64,000 bases of DNA, taken from positions 1,550,001-1,614,000 of the forward strand of contig JADJGB010000008.1 in NCBI GenBank assembly GCA_016708305.1, given 5' to 3'. The notes below the pieces were generated by a model. That model worked only from the letters and a program-made list of their open reading frames with translations, did no database searches and was not told where the DNA came from. Positions 10,555-19,022 of the stretch are shown piece after piece. Origin of the DNA: Sphingobacteriales bacterium (GTDB lineage Bacteria; Bacteroidota; Bacteroidia; Chitinophagales; Chitinophagaceae). Made by a program: the position numbers and the translations under genes. Each line of letters starts with the position of its first letter. Position 1 is the first letter of the stretch.

Positions 10555-10936
10555 TTAATTGGTTCTATGACGGATAGTATGGGTTGGGCGTTATTGCGCA
10601 TTGCGACAATGGCCTTGAAAAAAATGCGTTAAAAAAATGATTTTTCATTCCGTCATTTTGAACGGAGTTCCTTTTTCACCGTCATTTTGAACGGAGCGAA
10701 GCGGAGTGAAAAATCTCCATGTTTTCAAAACAGTAAGATTTCTCCGCTGCGCTGCGAAATGACGGTGGGGAGGATGAAATGACGGTGGGAAAGTTCGGCA
10801 GGTTTAGGTGCGAAAGATCATTTTTAGCAATTTTTTTCAAAGCCTTGATTTTTTTTGTTACTTTTTTGCATCAAGAAAAAAAAGTAAGACAACAAAAAGT
10901 ACCATAACCCATGCACAACGTCATAGAACCAATTAA
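10555..10936. repeat. MITE-like noncoding element with 18-bp terminal inverted repeats
   Basis: The ends 10555-10572 and 10919-10936 are perfect inverse complements over 18 bp (TTAATTGGTTCTATGACG), and a further ATGGGTT lies at the same distance inside both ends. The 382-bp interior has no gene. It contains a dyad made of a GTCATTTTGAACGGAG-type repeat (10680-10717, partial copy near 10650) and its inverse (10738-10766, partial near 10773). It is probably a non-autonomous mobile repeat; no matching transposase is in the window. The flanks 10408-10554 and 10937-10958 hold nothing recognisable. Confidence 0.5.
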
Positions 10937-10958
10937 AGAAATATCCGTATAAATTTTT

Positions 10959-11438
10959 TTAGTGATTTTTATTCTTTCTCCAAAGCCAGGGAGCTACCGG
11001 TTCCTGAGTATCAGCCCAAAGGCCCTTCCGGTTTTTTCGGGCTTCTTCTTCTAATTTTTGCCATTCCAGATTTTTGTCATAACGGGTAAAATGCCAGGCC
11101 AGCCCGGCTTTCAGCAGGTCGGTGTTTAGGAGAATGCTGTCTTTCAGATAAACCAAGGCTACCGTTCTGCTGTATCGGTCAGTACTCCTTTTTACAAGGT
11201 TTACTTCTTTATTGAATACTAATTGGGAGGTGAACTTTTTAGCCGCCTTTGAAAATGGCTGGTCTCTTTCAGGGCAATCAATGCCGTGAAGACGGATACG
11301 CTCTGTATGTTTATCAGGATACAACACTGTGAAACTGTCACCATCGGAAATTTTTATCACTTTGGGTTTTTGTGAATAAGCGGTACAACTACTAAATGCA
11401 AAAATTATAAATAGTAAAATAGTTCCGAAAGTTTTCAT
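10959..11438 (-). CDS. Secreted thermonuclease (SNase-like)
   Basis: A micrococcal-nuclease-like protein of about 159 aa cleaving DNA or RNA outside the cytoplasm. I chose the ATG at 11438 because it opens a lipoprotein-like signal (MKTFGTILLFIIFAFSSC). The longer in-frame form would run through the terminator hairpin at 11495-11519. Motifs are ISDGDSF, IRLHGIDCPE, the catalytic Arg region STDRYSRTVALVY, and GLAWHF with GLWADTQEPVAPWLWR at the C-terminus. It is intact. Confidence 0.85.
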   Translation of the reverse strand: MKTFGTILLFIIFAFSSCTAYSQKPKVIKISDGDSFTVLYPDKHTERIRLHGIDCPERDQPFSKAAKKFTSQLVFNKEVNLVKRSTDRYSRTVALVYLKDSILLNTDLLKAGLAWHFTRYDKNLEWQKLEEEARKNRKGLWADTQEPVAPWLWRKNKNH

Positions 11439-11494
11439 GCCAGCGATAAAGATAAAATATCTTATGATTATAAAAGGGTTAAAATTAATTGATA

Positions 11495-11519
11495 ACGCCA
11501 CAGCTGTTGACTGTGGCGT
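11495..11519 (-). terminator. Hairpin after the sigma/protease operon
   Basis: A perfect 9-bp stem ACGCCACAG/CTGTGGCGT with a 7-nt loop lies 33 bp past the stop of the protease gene. On the minus strand a T-rich stretch follows. It separates that operon from the nuclease gene. Confidence 0.6.
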
Positions 11520-11552
11520 GTTATATTAGAATGGTTAAAGGTAGTTATGAGT

Positions 11553-12695
11553 TTAATTCACTTTTACCATGAATATATAATTTTCAATCTTTTTTAGTTG
11601 CTGTGTTCGGCTCAGGCCGGTTAATGAGGTTTTTGAATTCAGTTTAAGATTGTTCAAAGCGCTGTCTCCATCATTTTGTTTCTTCAGTTCGTTCAATGCT
11701 TTAAAGATGTTTTTAGATTCAATACCATAAGCCACCCCTTCGGCATCTTTCAGCCTTCCATTCAGGATAGCGATTACCTCACCACTCTGGTTGAGAATCG
11801 GACTTCCACTGCTACCGCGGTTGGCCGACATTTGCAACTGGCAGCTCAGGGTATCGCCATTATATCCGGTTCTGGAACTCAGGAAACCTTGTCCGTAAAC
11901 GATGTCTTCCTTTTCCTTGGGAAACCCTAAAGTAAAAACAGAGGTTGCTAAATCAGAATGACCTTTGAAAAACGAATAAGGTATGGTGGGTAGTTGTTTG
12001 AACTCAGGGTCATCTATTTTCAGGATAGCGATATCCAATGAGGGGTCGGTGTATATTATTTTAGCAAAATACTCATGCCCTGTGGAGTTTTGTACTGCAA
12101 TATTTTTCGATTTTTCCACAACGTGGTAATTCGTTACTAAGTATCCTTTACCGTCAATCATAAATCCTGTGCCGCCTTTTGTGTAAGGAATCTCTACAGC
12201 CGGTTGATTCTCAGTGCCTTGCATTTTCAAGTTATTGATTTCTTTGTCTTGCTGATGGGTTTTGTTGGCAAGATATTTTACGTCGTTGCTCAACTTAATA
12301 ACCTGCGACTGTGGCGCTCTGGGAGAAAAACCCAGAAACAATGAGGTAATCAGCAATGTGGTGATACCAGCAATGGATGCAGCAATGGCTGCCGTCTTTT
12401 TAAAGCGATTGTAAATATAGACCACCTTAGCCTTTCCTTTCAGTCTGATGGAATCAATTTTGCCTTGTTCGGAAAGGTTAGTGTGTATTTCGTTCAGTGA
12501 TTTATGAAACTTCTGCCATTCGTTGTAGCGGTTCATTTTTTGCATAAACAAAGTATGTCCCACCACCATCTGGTCAATTTCACTGTCTGATTTACGCAGG
12601 TTTTCAAAGTGTAGCCGTTCATCAGGGTTCATTTCGCCCATGATGTAGCGTTCTACAGCTTCTATCAAAAAGGTATTGTCATGTTCTTGCATCAC
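11553..12695 (-). CDS. Membrane anti-sigma-like protein fused to a trypsin-like serine protease
   Basis: A protein of 380 aa. Residues 1-100 are cytoplasmic and resemble the N-terminus of Bacteroidota anti-sigma factors (ERYIMGEMNPDERLHFE). One membrane helix spans about 102-122 and a short coiled coil about 130-160. An S1/HtrA-like domain follows with His191 (TNYHVV), Asp221 (DIAIL) and Ser296 (RGSSGSP), so the triad is complete. There is no PDZ domain. The start codon overlaps the sigma-factor stop by 4 bp, implying coupled translation. It likely senses periplasmic stress and controls the partner sigma factor; the split between sensing and cleaving is inference. Confidence 0.85.
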   Translation of the reverse strand: MMQEHDNTFLIEAVERYIMGEMNPDERLHFENLRKSDSEIDQMVVGHTLFMQKMNRYNEWQKFHKSLNEIHTNLSEQGKIDSIRLKGKAKVVYIYNRFKKTAAIAASIAGITTLLITSLFLGFSPRAPQSQVIKLSNDVKYLANKTHQQDKEINNLKMQGTENQPAVEIPYTKGGTGFMIDGKGYLVTNYHVVEKSKNIAVQNSTGHEYFAKIIYTDPSLDIAILKIDDPEFKQLPTIPYSFFKGHSDLATSVFTLGFPKEKEDIVYGQGFLSSRTGYNGDTLSCQLQMSANRGSSGSPILNQSGEVIAILNGRLKDAEGVAYGIESKNIFKALNELKKQNDGDSALNNLKLNSKTSLTGLSRTQQLKKIENYIFMVKVN

Positions 12696-13279
12696 GATTC
12701 CTGTTTATTATAATGGGTAAAAAATATTTTTTTCAGTCGCATCAAACACTTGTACTTCTGTGTTTTAGCATTATCTGCATTTGTATAACCAAAATTCTCT
12801 GCTATTTCCTGCATGTTCTTTTTATTAAAATAAAATGCAGTTAACAAACTTCTGCACGGTTCTCCCAAGCTTCCAATTGCCTCATGCATCATCTTGTATT
12901 CGTTATCCTTCTGGTCGTGGTCGGTCAAATCCTCATCCACATAAACCGTATTTTCCTCGTTTTCAAATTCGCTACTCACAAAACGGCTATTCTGTTGTAA
13001 TCGTTTGAGCCATAATCTTTTGGAAACAGAATATAAGTATGTTCTTATCTGACAGTTCAGTTCAAAATTACCTGACCTCGCCTTTTCGTACAGTACCACC
13101 ATTGCCTCCTGAAAAATATCTTTTGCATCCTCAGTGGTACCACTGTTATTAACTATCAGCGCCTGAATGAGATTGTAATTTTGTTTATATATTTCTTCTA
13201 CCGATTTTTTATCGCTCTTAGCTAATCCTTTGAGTAACAACAACTCCGAATCATGTATCGTCTCTTTCAAGCTTTGCAC
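12692..13279 (-). CDS. ECF-type RNA polymerase sigma factor
   Basis: A sigma-70-family protein of 195 aa. Region 2 includes DAKDIFQEAMVVLYEK and TYLYSVSKRLWLKRLQ. Region 4 includes SLLTAFYFNKKNMQEIAENFGYTNADNAKTQKYKCLMRLK, written here as separate segments SLLTAFYFNKKNMQEIAE and GYTNADNAKTQKYKCL. It is the first gene of a two-gene operon with the protease-fused anti-sigma protein. It is intact. A 7-bp inverted repeat (GTAACCC 13305-13311, GGGTTAC 13342-13348) sits upstream and may be part of its own promoter. Confidence 0.9.
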   Translation of the reverse strand: MQSLKETIHDSELLLLKGLAKSDKKSVEEIYKQNYNLIQALIVNNSGTTEDAKDIFQEAMVVLYEKARSGNFELNCQIRTYLYSVSKRLWLKRLQQNSRFVSSEFENEENTVYVDEDLTDHDQKDNEYKMMHEAIGSLGEPCRSLLTAFYFNKKNMQEIAENFGYTNADNAKTQKYKCLMRLKKIFFTHYNKQES

Positions 13280-13581
13280 TATTTAATACTTTTTTTTAAA
13301 AATAGTAACCCTTTGCGAACTGAAAAAATTATTTTATTAATGGGTTACCTTTTTGTTTTTCTGATATTAAACAAATATAAAGGAGACAGGTTTGTCTGTT
13401 TTAAAACGAAAATAAAATAAATCCTAAGGCCGTTGCAACTTTTTCAGACAGGGTAAGCAATATTTTCGGGGAAAACAGGGGTGGTGAAGGAGTGAGGTTT
13501 CTTTAAAATACACAAATATTCTGGTTTTATTCGGCAAGCAATATAGAGATAGCCGTCTGCCTTTTGGTGGATGGCTTTTTT
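13280..13581. other. Intergenic region upstream of the ECF sigma gene
   Basis: About 300 bp without a gene. It holds the inverted repeat GTAACCC (13305-13311) / GGGTTAC (13342-13348) that would lie in the sigma factor's promoter or leader, and AT-rich sequence otherwise. I see nothing else that can be supported. Confidence 0.4.
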
Positions 13582-14294
13582 TTACAAATTCAGATAATAA
13601 TCCTTTAGTAAACCGGTGAAAGCAGCCGAATATTGCCCATTTTTTCTGATGGTGATTCTTTTTTCCAAAATTTTAGATTTCTCAAAAGAGCCTTCAATCA
13701 TTATTCTGAAAAATCCGTGTTTTTCTGTCTGTTTTACCCGAACAATTTGATTGATAAAAAGCGCATGGCTTTCTGCCAAACGTATTAAATGTTCTTCTCT
13801 CTTTGAGGGTAACAATATGTAAAACAGACCATCCGAAACTAATTGCTGGTAAATTATTTGCAATATTTCATTAATTGTCAGACTGTTATCGTGGTGTGCA
13901 GTTTTTTCCAGCAGAGGGACTTTTAAATCGTTTTCATAAAAAGGAGGGTTGCAAATGATGGCATCATATTTATTCCTGAAGTAATAAGTTTTACATCTGC
14001 ATTGAAAACATGAACTCTATGATTCCACGGGCTGCCATTGATATTTTGTACAGACTGTTCGTAATCACTAAGTTGCAGTTAAATGCCGGTAATTTCGCTT
14101 TTGGTTTTTTGTGCAAGCATCAGATTGAGCAGGCCTGTGCCCGAACCAATATCCAATATATTTTTTACAGAATTATTTTTTTCAATACAAGAAGATACCC
14201 ATGCCCCAAAGAGGCAGGCATCTGTAGTAACCTTCATACTGCACTGATCCTGATGGATGATAAATTGTTTAAACTGAAAATAATTATTGGCCAT
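13582..14294 (-). CDS. trmN6: tRNA1(Val) A37 N6-methyltransferase TrmN6-like (one stop, one frameshift)
   Basis: The start MANNYFQFKQF is the family N-terminus. It is followed by MKVTTDACLFGAW, the SAM motif ILDIGSGTGLLNLMLA, and, in another frame, the adenine-methylase motif AIICNPPFYEND. The C-terminus is IIEGSF-type in the last frame. At 14079-14081 a TAA stands where a Glu codon is expected (ITGI then LQLSDYEQSV continues in frame), and the frame shifts near 13990. Assembled length is about 236 aa, as usual. Cytoplasmic modification of tRNA-Val A37 is known for the family. Confidence 0.75.
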
Positions 14295-14660
14295 AATGAT
14301 TACCATCTGACTCCGGCTTCAGACGGTACTGTCAAATCAGAGAATTCGCCTGCAAGATATTTATAATATCCGGTGATGGCAATCATTCCAATACATTTTT
14401 ATCAATTTTATATAACAGATGGTATTTCTGATGGCAATGTATCAAATTTAGCTTGGCTGTTAAGAAAGGTAACGGTGAAGAATAAATTAGAGTTTGATTT
14501 GGTTTTTATATAATTATTTTAGTAAATTTTTTCATTGGCTTTATTTTTGGCTCTACCTTTTTATCCTTGAAAATTCTATCTGGTTAGATATAAATATAAA
14601 TCAGGTTGATTAAGTTAAATTTTGAAATGAGCGCTATTTTTGCCAAAACATACCGTCAAA
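14295..14660. other. Intergenic region between trmN6 and kdtA
   Basis: About 365 AT-rich bases between divergent genes. A TATTTTTG match to the Bacteroidota -7 box lies at 14635-14642, directly before kdtA. An open frame at 14376-14513 (45 codons) has no recognisable features and is not called. Confidence 0.4.
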
Positions 14661-15919
14661 GTGAAATTTATTTATAGTCTCTTTCTAAAAATATACCTTG
14701 CAGGCATTTATCTGGCTGCCTTTTTTAATGACAAAGCAAAATTGTGGTTAGATGGCAGAAAAAATATCTTCAAGCGACTAGAAACAGCCGTAAAAGGTAA
14801 TCCAAAAATCATCTGGATGCACTGTGCTTCTTTGGGTGAGTTTGAACAAGGGAGGCCGGTGTTGGAAAAACTGAAAGAAGAATATCCCGAACATAAGTTG
14901 CTGCTTACTTTTTTCTCCCCGTCAGGTTATGAGATAAGAAAGAATTATCAGGGAGCCGACTGGGTTTTTTATTTGCCGCTTGATACGGCCACCAATGCTT
15001 TTCGATTCATAAAAACGATAAATCCCCAACTGGCAGTATTTGTGAAATATGAATATTGGCACAATTACTTGAAAGCGCTTCATGATAATAATATTCCGAC
15101 TATTTTGATATCGGCGCTTTTTACTCCTTCAAAAGTATTTTTTAAATGGTATGGCGGATTTCACAGAAAGATGCTGAAGTTTTTCAGCCATATTTTTGTA
15201 CAAAATGATACCAGTAAAGAAAATCTTTCCCGAATCCTTTCTGCCGAAAAATAACGGTTTCCGGAGATACCCGCTTCGACAGGGTTTCGCAAATTATCGA
15301 CAGTTTCAAACCTATTGAACCGATAGAAAAATTTGTAAATGGTAAAAAGGTTATGGTTGCCGGCAGCACCTGGCCCGATGATGAAAATAATTTGAAATCG
15401 TTATTGGGAGAATTGAATGAGGGGATTAGGTTAATCATTGCACCGCATGAAATTCATACCGCTCACATTGACTTTCTACGAAATCTTTTCCCTGCTCATA
15501 TTCTTTATTCCGAACTCGAAAACCTTTCTAAAAGCGGCACAGAGCCCGAAGCAGATAAAAATGTTCTCATTATCAATAATATAGGCATGTTGTCACGTCT
15601 TTATCATTACAGTGCCATCAGTTATATTGGTGGCGGTTTCAACAAGTCGGGGATTCATAATACTTTGGAAGCCGCCGTTTATGGCCATCCGGTTATTTTC
15701 GGGCCTAATTATCACAAGTTTTCTGAAGCTATTGGTTTGGTTGAGAGCAGGGGAGGGTATAGTTATGCTACCGAGGCGGATTTGAAAAATATTGTTTTAG
15801 AATTATTGAATGATGACGAAAAACTGATTTCTTCTGGTAAAGCGGCAGGTAAATTGGTGAAAGAAAACATAGGGGCAACCAATAAAATCATGAATTGGAT
15901 TAAAGAAAACGTCTTTTAA
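14661..15919 (+). CDS. kdtA: 3-deoxy-D-manno-octulosonic acid (Kdo) transferase (one frameshift)
   Basis: An inner-membrane-attached glycosyltransferase that adds Kdo to lipid A precursor. The N-terminal helix (FIYSLFLKIYLAGIYLAAFF) is followed by MHCASLGEFEQGRP and LTFFSPSGYEI, then KYEYWHNYL. After a frame change near 15245 it continues with MVAGSTWPDDE, APHEIH, SYIGGGFNKSGIHNTLEAA and GHPVIFGPNYHKF. I prefer the GTG at 14661 because the upstream TTG (14640) lies inside a probable -7 box. Its last 20 bp overlap the convergent neighbour. Confidence 0.88.
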
Positions 15920-16678
15920 TCAGGCTTTCAAAATATTCTGCGGTTTCTTCGCCCGGAATCCATCCTAATTTTGTTTTCAGTTCACGTTTAATCCAGTATT
16001 CGGCTTCGGCATAGGCGCTAAAATTATTGATTGTTCGGATGCTTCGTTCGTACATAATTTCATCACCCCTGAATAATTCGTTTATAAACATAAACTTGTC
16101 ATTAATGCTAATGGCTTTTTCAAATCTTTAATTCTTCCGGTTTCACTACACGCTCTATTTTCAGTAGAAGCTTTCTCATTGATAGTGGTTTTTTCTTCCT
16201 CCTGAACCTGTTGCGATAGGGTAGGCACATCACTAAGCGGGTCAAAAACTTCAGGTTTTTGGTCGCTGAACAAAAATTCAACCTGAGACGAAGAATGACG
16301 TATCGTATTTGTTTTTTTCTTTTCTGGTTCAGCAGGCTCCTCAATTTTTAAAACCTCATTTATTGCTTCATCGGTTATATTATTAAGTATTTCTTCGTCA
16401 TCAGGATTTTCGTTAGTGATGTTCAGTTCATATAAGACTTTTTTGGATTCTTCCAGGGTGGGTGATTGTTTTTCTTTGTTTTCGATATTTTCTATAATAA
16501 AATTCTGGACATTGGGTACAATTATCGAAACCTGTTCGCTTCCTAATAATTCAGTTTCCTTAATACTGCCAATTAATTCATTCTGAATCATTTGAATAGT
16601 TATCAATAACTTCGAAGCAGGCAGTTTTGCAAGATATTGTTCCAATAATTTTTCGATAAGATGCTCTATTCGTTCCAT
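15900..16678 (-). CDS. Conserved hypothetical protein with disordered middle (one frameshift)
   Basis: About 258 aa when a one-base deletion in the A-run near 16100 is repaired, so that LKK continues as AISINDKFMFINELFRGD. Residues 1-60 are predicted helical (MERIEHLIEKLLEQYL), 80-190 are acidic, low-complexity and probably unstructured, and the C-terminal 60 residues (YAEAEYWIKRELKTKLGW) look folded and conserved. No enzyme motif is visible and function is unknown. It is convergent with kdtA and overlaps its 3' end by 20 bp. Confidence 0.65.
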
Positions 16679-16746
16679 TATGTTACTTTTGATAAATTTT
16701 GGATTGGGCAAGATACAAATTAACTTGCAGATAAAATAGTTAAAAA

Positions 16747-17313
16747 ATGTTTATAGAACCAAATTTAAAGGGAGAGCGGCGCGGGTGGATAGAAGTAATT
16801 TGCGGTTCCATGTTTAGCGGTAAGACTGAAGAATTGATAAGGAGGCTGAAAAGGGTGAAAATTGCCAATTTGAAGGTTGAAATTTTTAAACCGGCAATAG
16901 ACACACGGTATGATGAAACAGATATTGTATCGCACGATACCAATGTGATTACCTCCACTCCTGTAGATAATTCTCAGAATATTTTATTATTGGCACAAGG
17001 CGCTGATGTGATTGGGATTGATGAAGCCCAGTTTTTTGATGCCGAACTTCCAAATGTGTGTGATGAACTGGCATACAGAGGTATCAGGGTAATTGTAGCT
17101 GGTTTGGATATGGATTATACCGGAAAACCCTTCGGTCAGATGCCTTATCTGCTGGCAAAAGCAGATTATATTACAAAACTTCATGCTATTTGCAAGAAAT
17201 GTGGCAGCATAGCCAATTATTCTTACCGAAAAATACCGGATGAGGAACAGGTGATGCTGGGCGCAATGGATGCCTACGAGCCAAGGTGTCGGCAATGCTT
17301 TAAAGAAAAATAG
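16747..17313 (+). CDS. tdk: Thymidine kinase
   Basis: A type II thymidine kinase of 188 aa that phosphorylates thymidine in the cytoplasm. The P-loop is GSMFSGKTEELIRRLKR (about residues 20-36) and the Walker-B-like segment is IGIDEAQFFD. The lasso-domain zinc ligands are CKKCG and CRQC. The substrate-loop segment SYRKIP is present. Intact and of normal length. Confidence 0.95.
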   Translation: MFIEPNLKGERRGWIEVICGSMFSGKTEELIRRLKRVKIANLKVEIFKPAIDTRYDETDIVSHDTNVITSTPVDNSQNILLLAQGADVIGIDEAQFFDAELPNVCDELAYRGIRVIVAGLDMDYTGKPFGQMPYLLAKADYITKLHAICKKCGSIANYSYRKIPDEEQVMLGAMDAYEPRCRQCFKEK

Positions 17314-17356
17314 TAAACTTTCCCTTGAGTGAAATATTTTTTACGAATATTAACTA

Positions 17357-18014
17357 GTGTTAAATAAATCCAAAATACTGATCCTTCTCAAAAAAGATGT
17401 GTTGCTTGAGGTGCGGCAGCAATACAGTTTTTATGGAATTTTATTGTACATTGTAGCCACCATTTTTGTTCTTTTTCTGGCTATTGAAGAGCCTGAAAAA
17501 GAGGTTTGGAATGGCTTGTTCTGGATTATCCAGTTATTTGTGTGCATTAATGCGGTGGCTAAGAGCTTTATGCAGGAAAGCAAAGGAAGAATGTTATACT
17601 TCTTTGCCATTTCTTCGCCTGTACACTTTGTGTTGGCCAAATTACTATTTAACTCATTGCTTATTTTATTAATGACTGCGTTGAGCCTGCTGATATTTTT
17701 TGCATTAATAGGCAATCCTGTACAAAAAATTGCTACCTTTTATTGGTTTGGCCCTGTTAGGTGGTTGGAGTTTGAGTATGGTTTTTACTTTTTTGGCTGC
17801 TATTGCTGCCAAAGCGCAGCAAAACGCTGCAATTATGGCTGTTCTGGGATTCCCACTAATTATACCACAATTGATGTTGCTTATGAAACTGTCGAACGCA
17901 GCATTTAATCTCACACATACTGTTCATTGGGTGGATGTGGTTTTGTTAGTGGCGCTTGATTTTCTTGTCGGTTTGCTATCGGTTATTCTGTTCCCGTTTT
18001 TATGGCGAGATTAA
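17357..18014 (+). CDS. ccmB: Heme exporter subunit CcmB (one frameshift)
   Basis: A polytopic membrane protein of about 220 aa. The N-terminal part (LLKKDVLLEVRQQYSFYGILL) and FMQESKGRMLYFF are CcmB hallmarks. The frame changes near 17750 and continues as FTFLAAIAAKAQQNAAIMAVL, PLIIPQLMLL and VILFPFLWRD, the normal C-terminus. It works with CcmC and CcmD in cytochrome c maturation, which fits the cytochrome c-bearing oxidase subunit in this window. The start is GTG at 17357. Confidence 0.85.
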
Positions 18015-18128
18015 AATATTTAGAAATAATCTTTCAAATAAAGAATTCGTTTCCTAATTGTTTCGTGTATTTGAAAAAAGATTAAAGATTTTTAAATGAA
18101 TGTTTTAAAATAATAGGAGGATTCTATT

Positions 18129-18162
18129 TTTGGTTTTTTACAAAACTTTCATCTTATTTTTG
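18129..18162 (+). promoter_or_regulatory. Bacteroidota-type promoter for ccmC
   Basis: TTTG (18129-18132), a 22-bp spacer and TATTTTTG (18155-18162, exact TAnnTTTG) lie 32 bp upstream of the ccmC start. Confidence 0.5.
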
Positions 18163-18194
18163 TGTTTTAGTTAGGCTGGTATTTAAATAAGCGT

Positions 18195-18787
18195 ATGAAG
18201 AAAATTTGGTGGAAGATACTTTGTGTGGTTTTGTTGTTTTATACAATTATTGGGGGACTGCTTGTAAGAATTCCTAATTTGCCTGTATTGGGAGAAACAA
18301 TCCGTAATCTTTTTTTTCACGTAGGTATGTGGGCAGTAATGATGACGCTGTTTACCTGCTCTGTAGTGCAGTCTATCAGGCATCTGAGCAAAATGAATAT
18401 CCGATACGATATTTATGCCCATAATTATGCTTCCATAGGAATATTATTTGGTCTGATTGGTTATGCTACAGGAGCTTTGTGATGAACTACACTGGGCCGA
18501 TCCGAATGCGCCTTCTTATTCTTTCAGCACCGTATGCGCGATCCTAAATTGATTGGCACTGGCATTCCCTGCTGATTTATTTTGCATATTTCATACTTCG
18601 TCAATCTATTCCCGATATTGATAAAAGGGCAAAAATCAGCGCAGTTTACAACATTTTTGCCTTCGCCATGTTGTTTCCTACCATCATGATTCTCCCGCGA
18701 TTATTACCCAGCCTGCATCCGGGGCAGGAGGTGATTGCGACTCTGAAAATCAGAATTAATTTAATAAAGGAAAAACATTTTTTATAA
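18195..18787 (+). CDS. ccmC: Heme exporter subunit CcmC (damaged: several frame changes and internal losses)
   Basis: The first 95 residues are a normal CcmC N-terminus (WWKILCVVLLFYTIIGGLLV, FHVGMWAVMM). The frame then breaks near 18480, recovers as LIYFAYFILRQSIPDIDKRAK, and reaches FPTIMILPRLLPSLHPGQ. It jumps to the C-terminal end ATLKIRINLIKEKHFL without the usual last helix. The region after the WxWG-like segment is also scrambled. Total length is shorter than the family's 215-230 aa, so more than a homopolymer slip is involved. The stop overlaps the ccmD start by one base (TAATG). Confidence 0.7.
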
Positions 18788-18987
18788 TGAAAAATTACCT
18801 TACATATTTATTATTTTCTTTGCTTGTCCCTGTTTTTGCCAATGCGCAAGGGCTTGACAATCTGTTGCGAAGCAACGGAAGGATTTATGTGGTGATTGGG
18901 GTGATTCTTATTATTTTTATTGGTATTATTTTATATTTAATAAGAATTGAAAGAAAGATTAATAAACTCGAAAAACAAAATCATTAA
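18787..18987 (+). CDS. ccmD: CcmD-like small membrane protein
   Basis: A protein of 66 aa with a signal-like N-terminus (LLFSLLVPVFANAQ), one membrane helix at about residues 34-54 and a basic, helical tail (RIERKINKLEKQ). This matches Bacteroidota CcmD. It overlaps the ccmC stop by one base, so it is translationally coupled to the heme-export operon. Confidence 0.75.
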   Translation: MKNYLTYLLFSLLVPVFANAQGLDNLLRSNGRIYVVIGVILIIFIGIILYLIRIERKINKLEKQNH

Positions 18988-19022
18988 TAATTGCAATTTG
19001 CTCATTTGAAAAATTAAATTTT

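Noticed and set aside
10640..10800. Possible CRISPR array from the repeated GTCATTTTGAACGG units
   Set aside because: Only a few partial copies in inverted orientation with irregular spacing; they form a dyad, not an array, and no cas genes are present.
11439..11501. Longer N-terminus of the thermonuclease
   Set aside because: It would run through a terminator hairpin; the ATG at 11438 begins a normal signal sequence.
14376..14513. Plus-strand open frame of 45 codons before kdtA
   Set aside because: Short, no homology I recognise and no promoter or start signal; better left as intergenic.
14640..14660. TTG start for kdtA
   Set aside because: It overlaps a TATTTTTG promoter box; the GTG at 14661 fits the family N-terminus.
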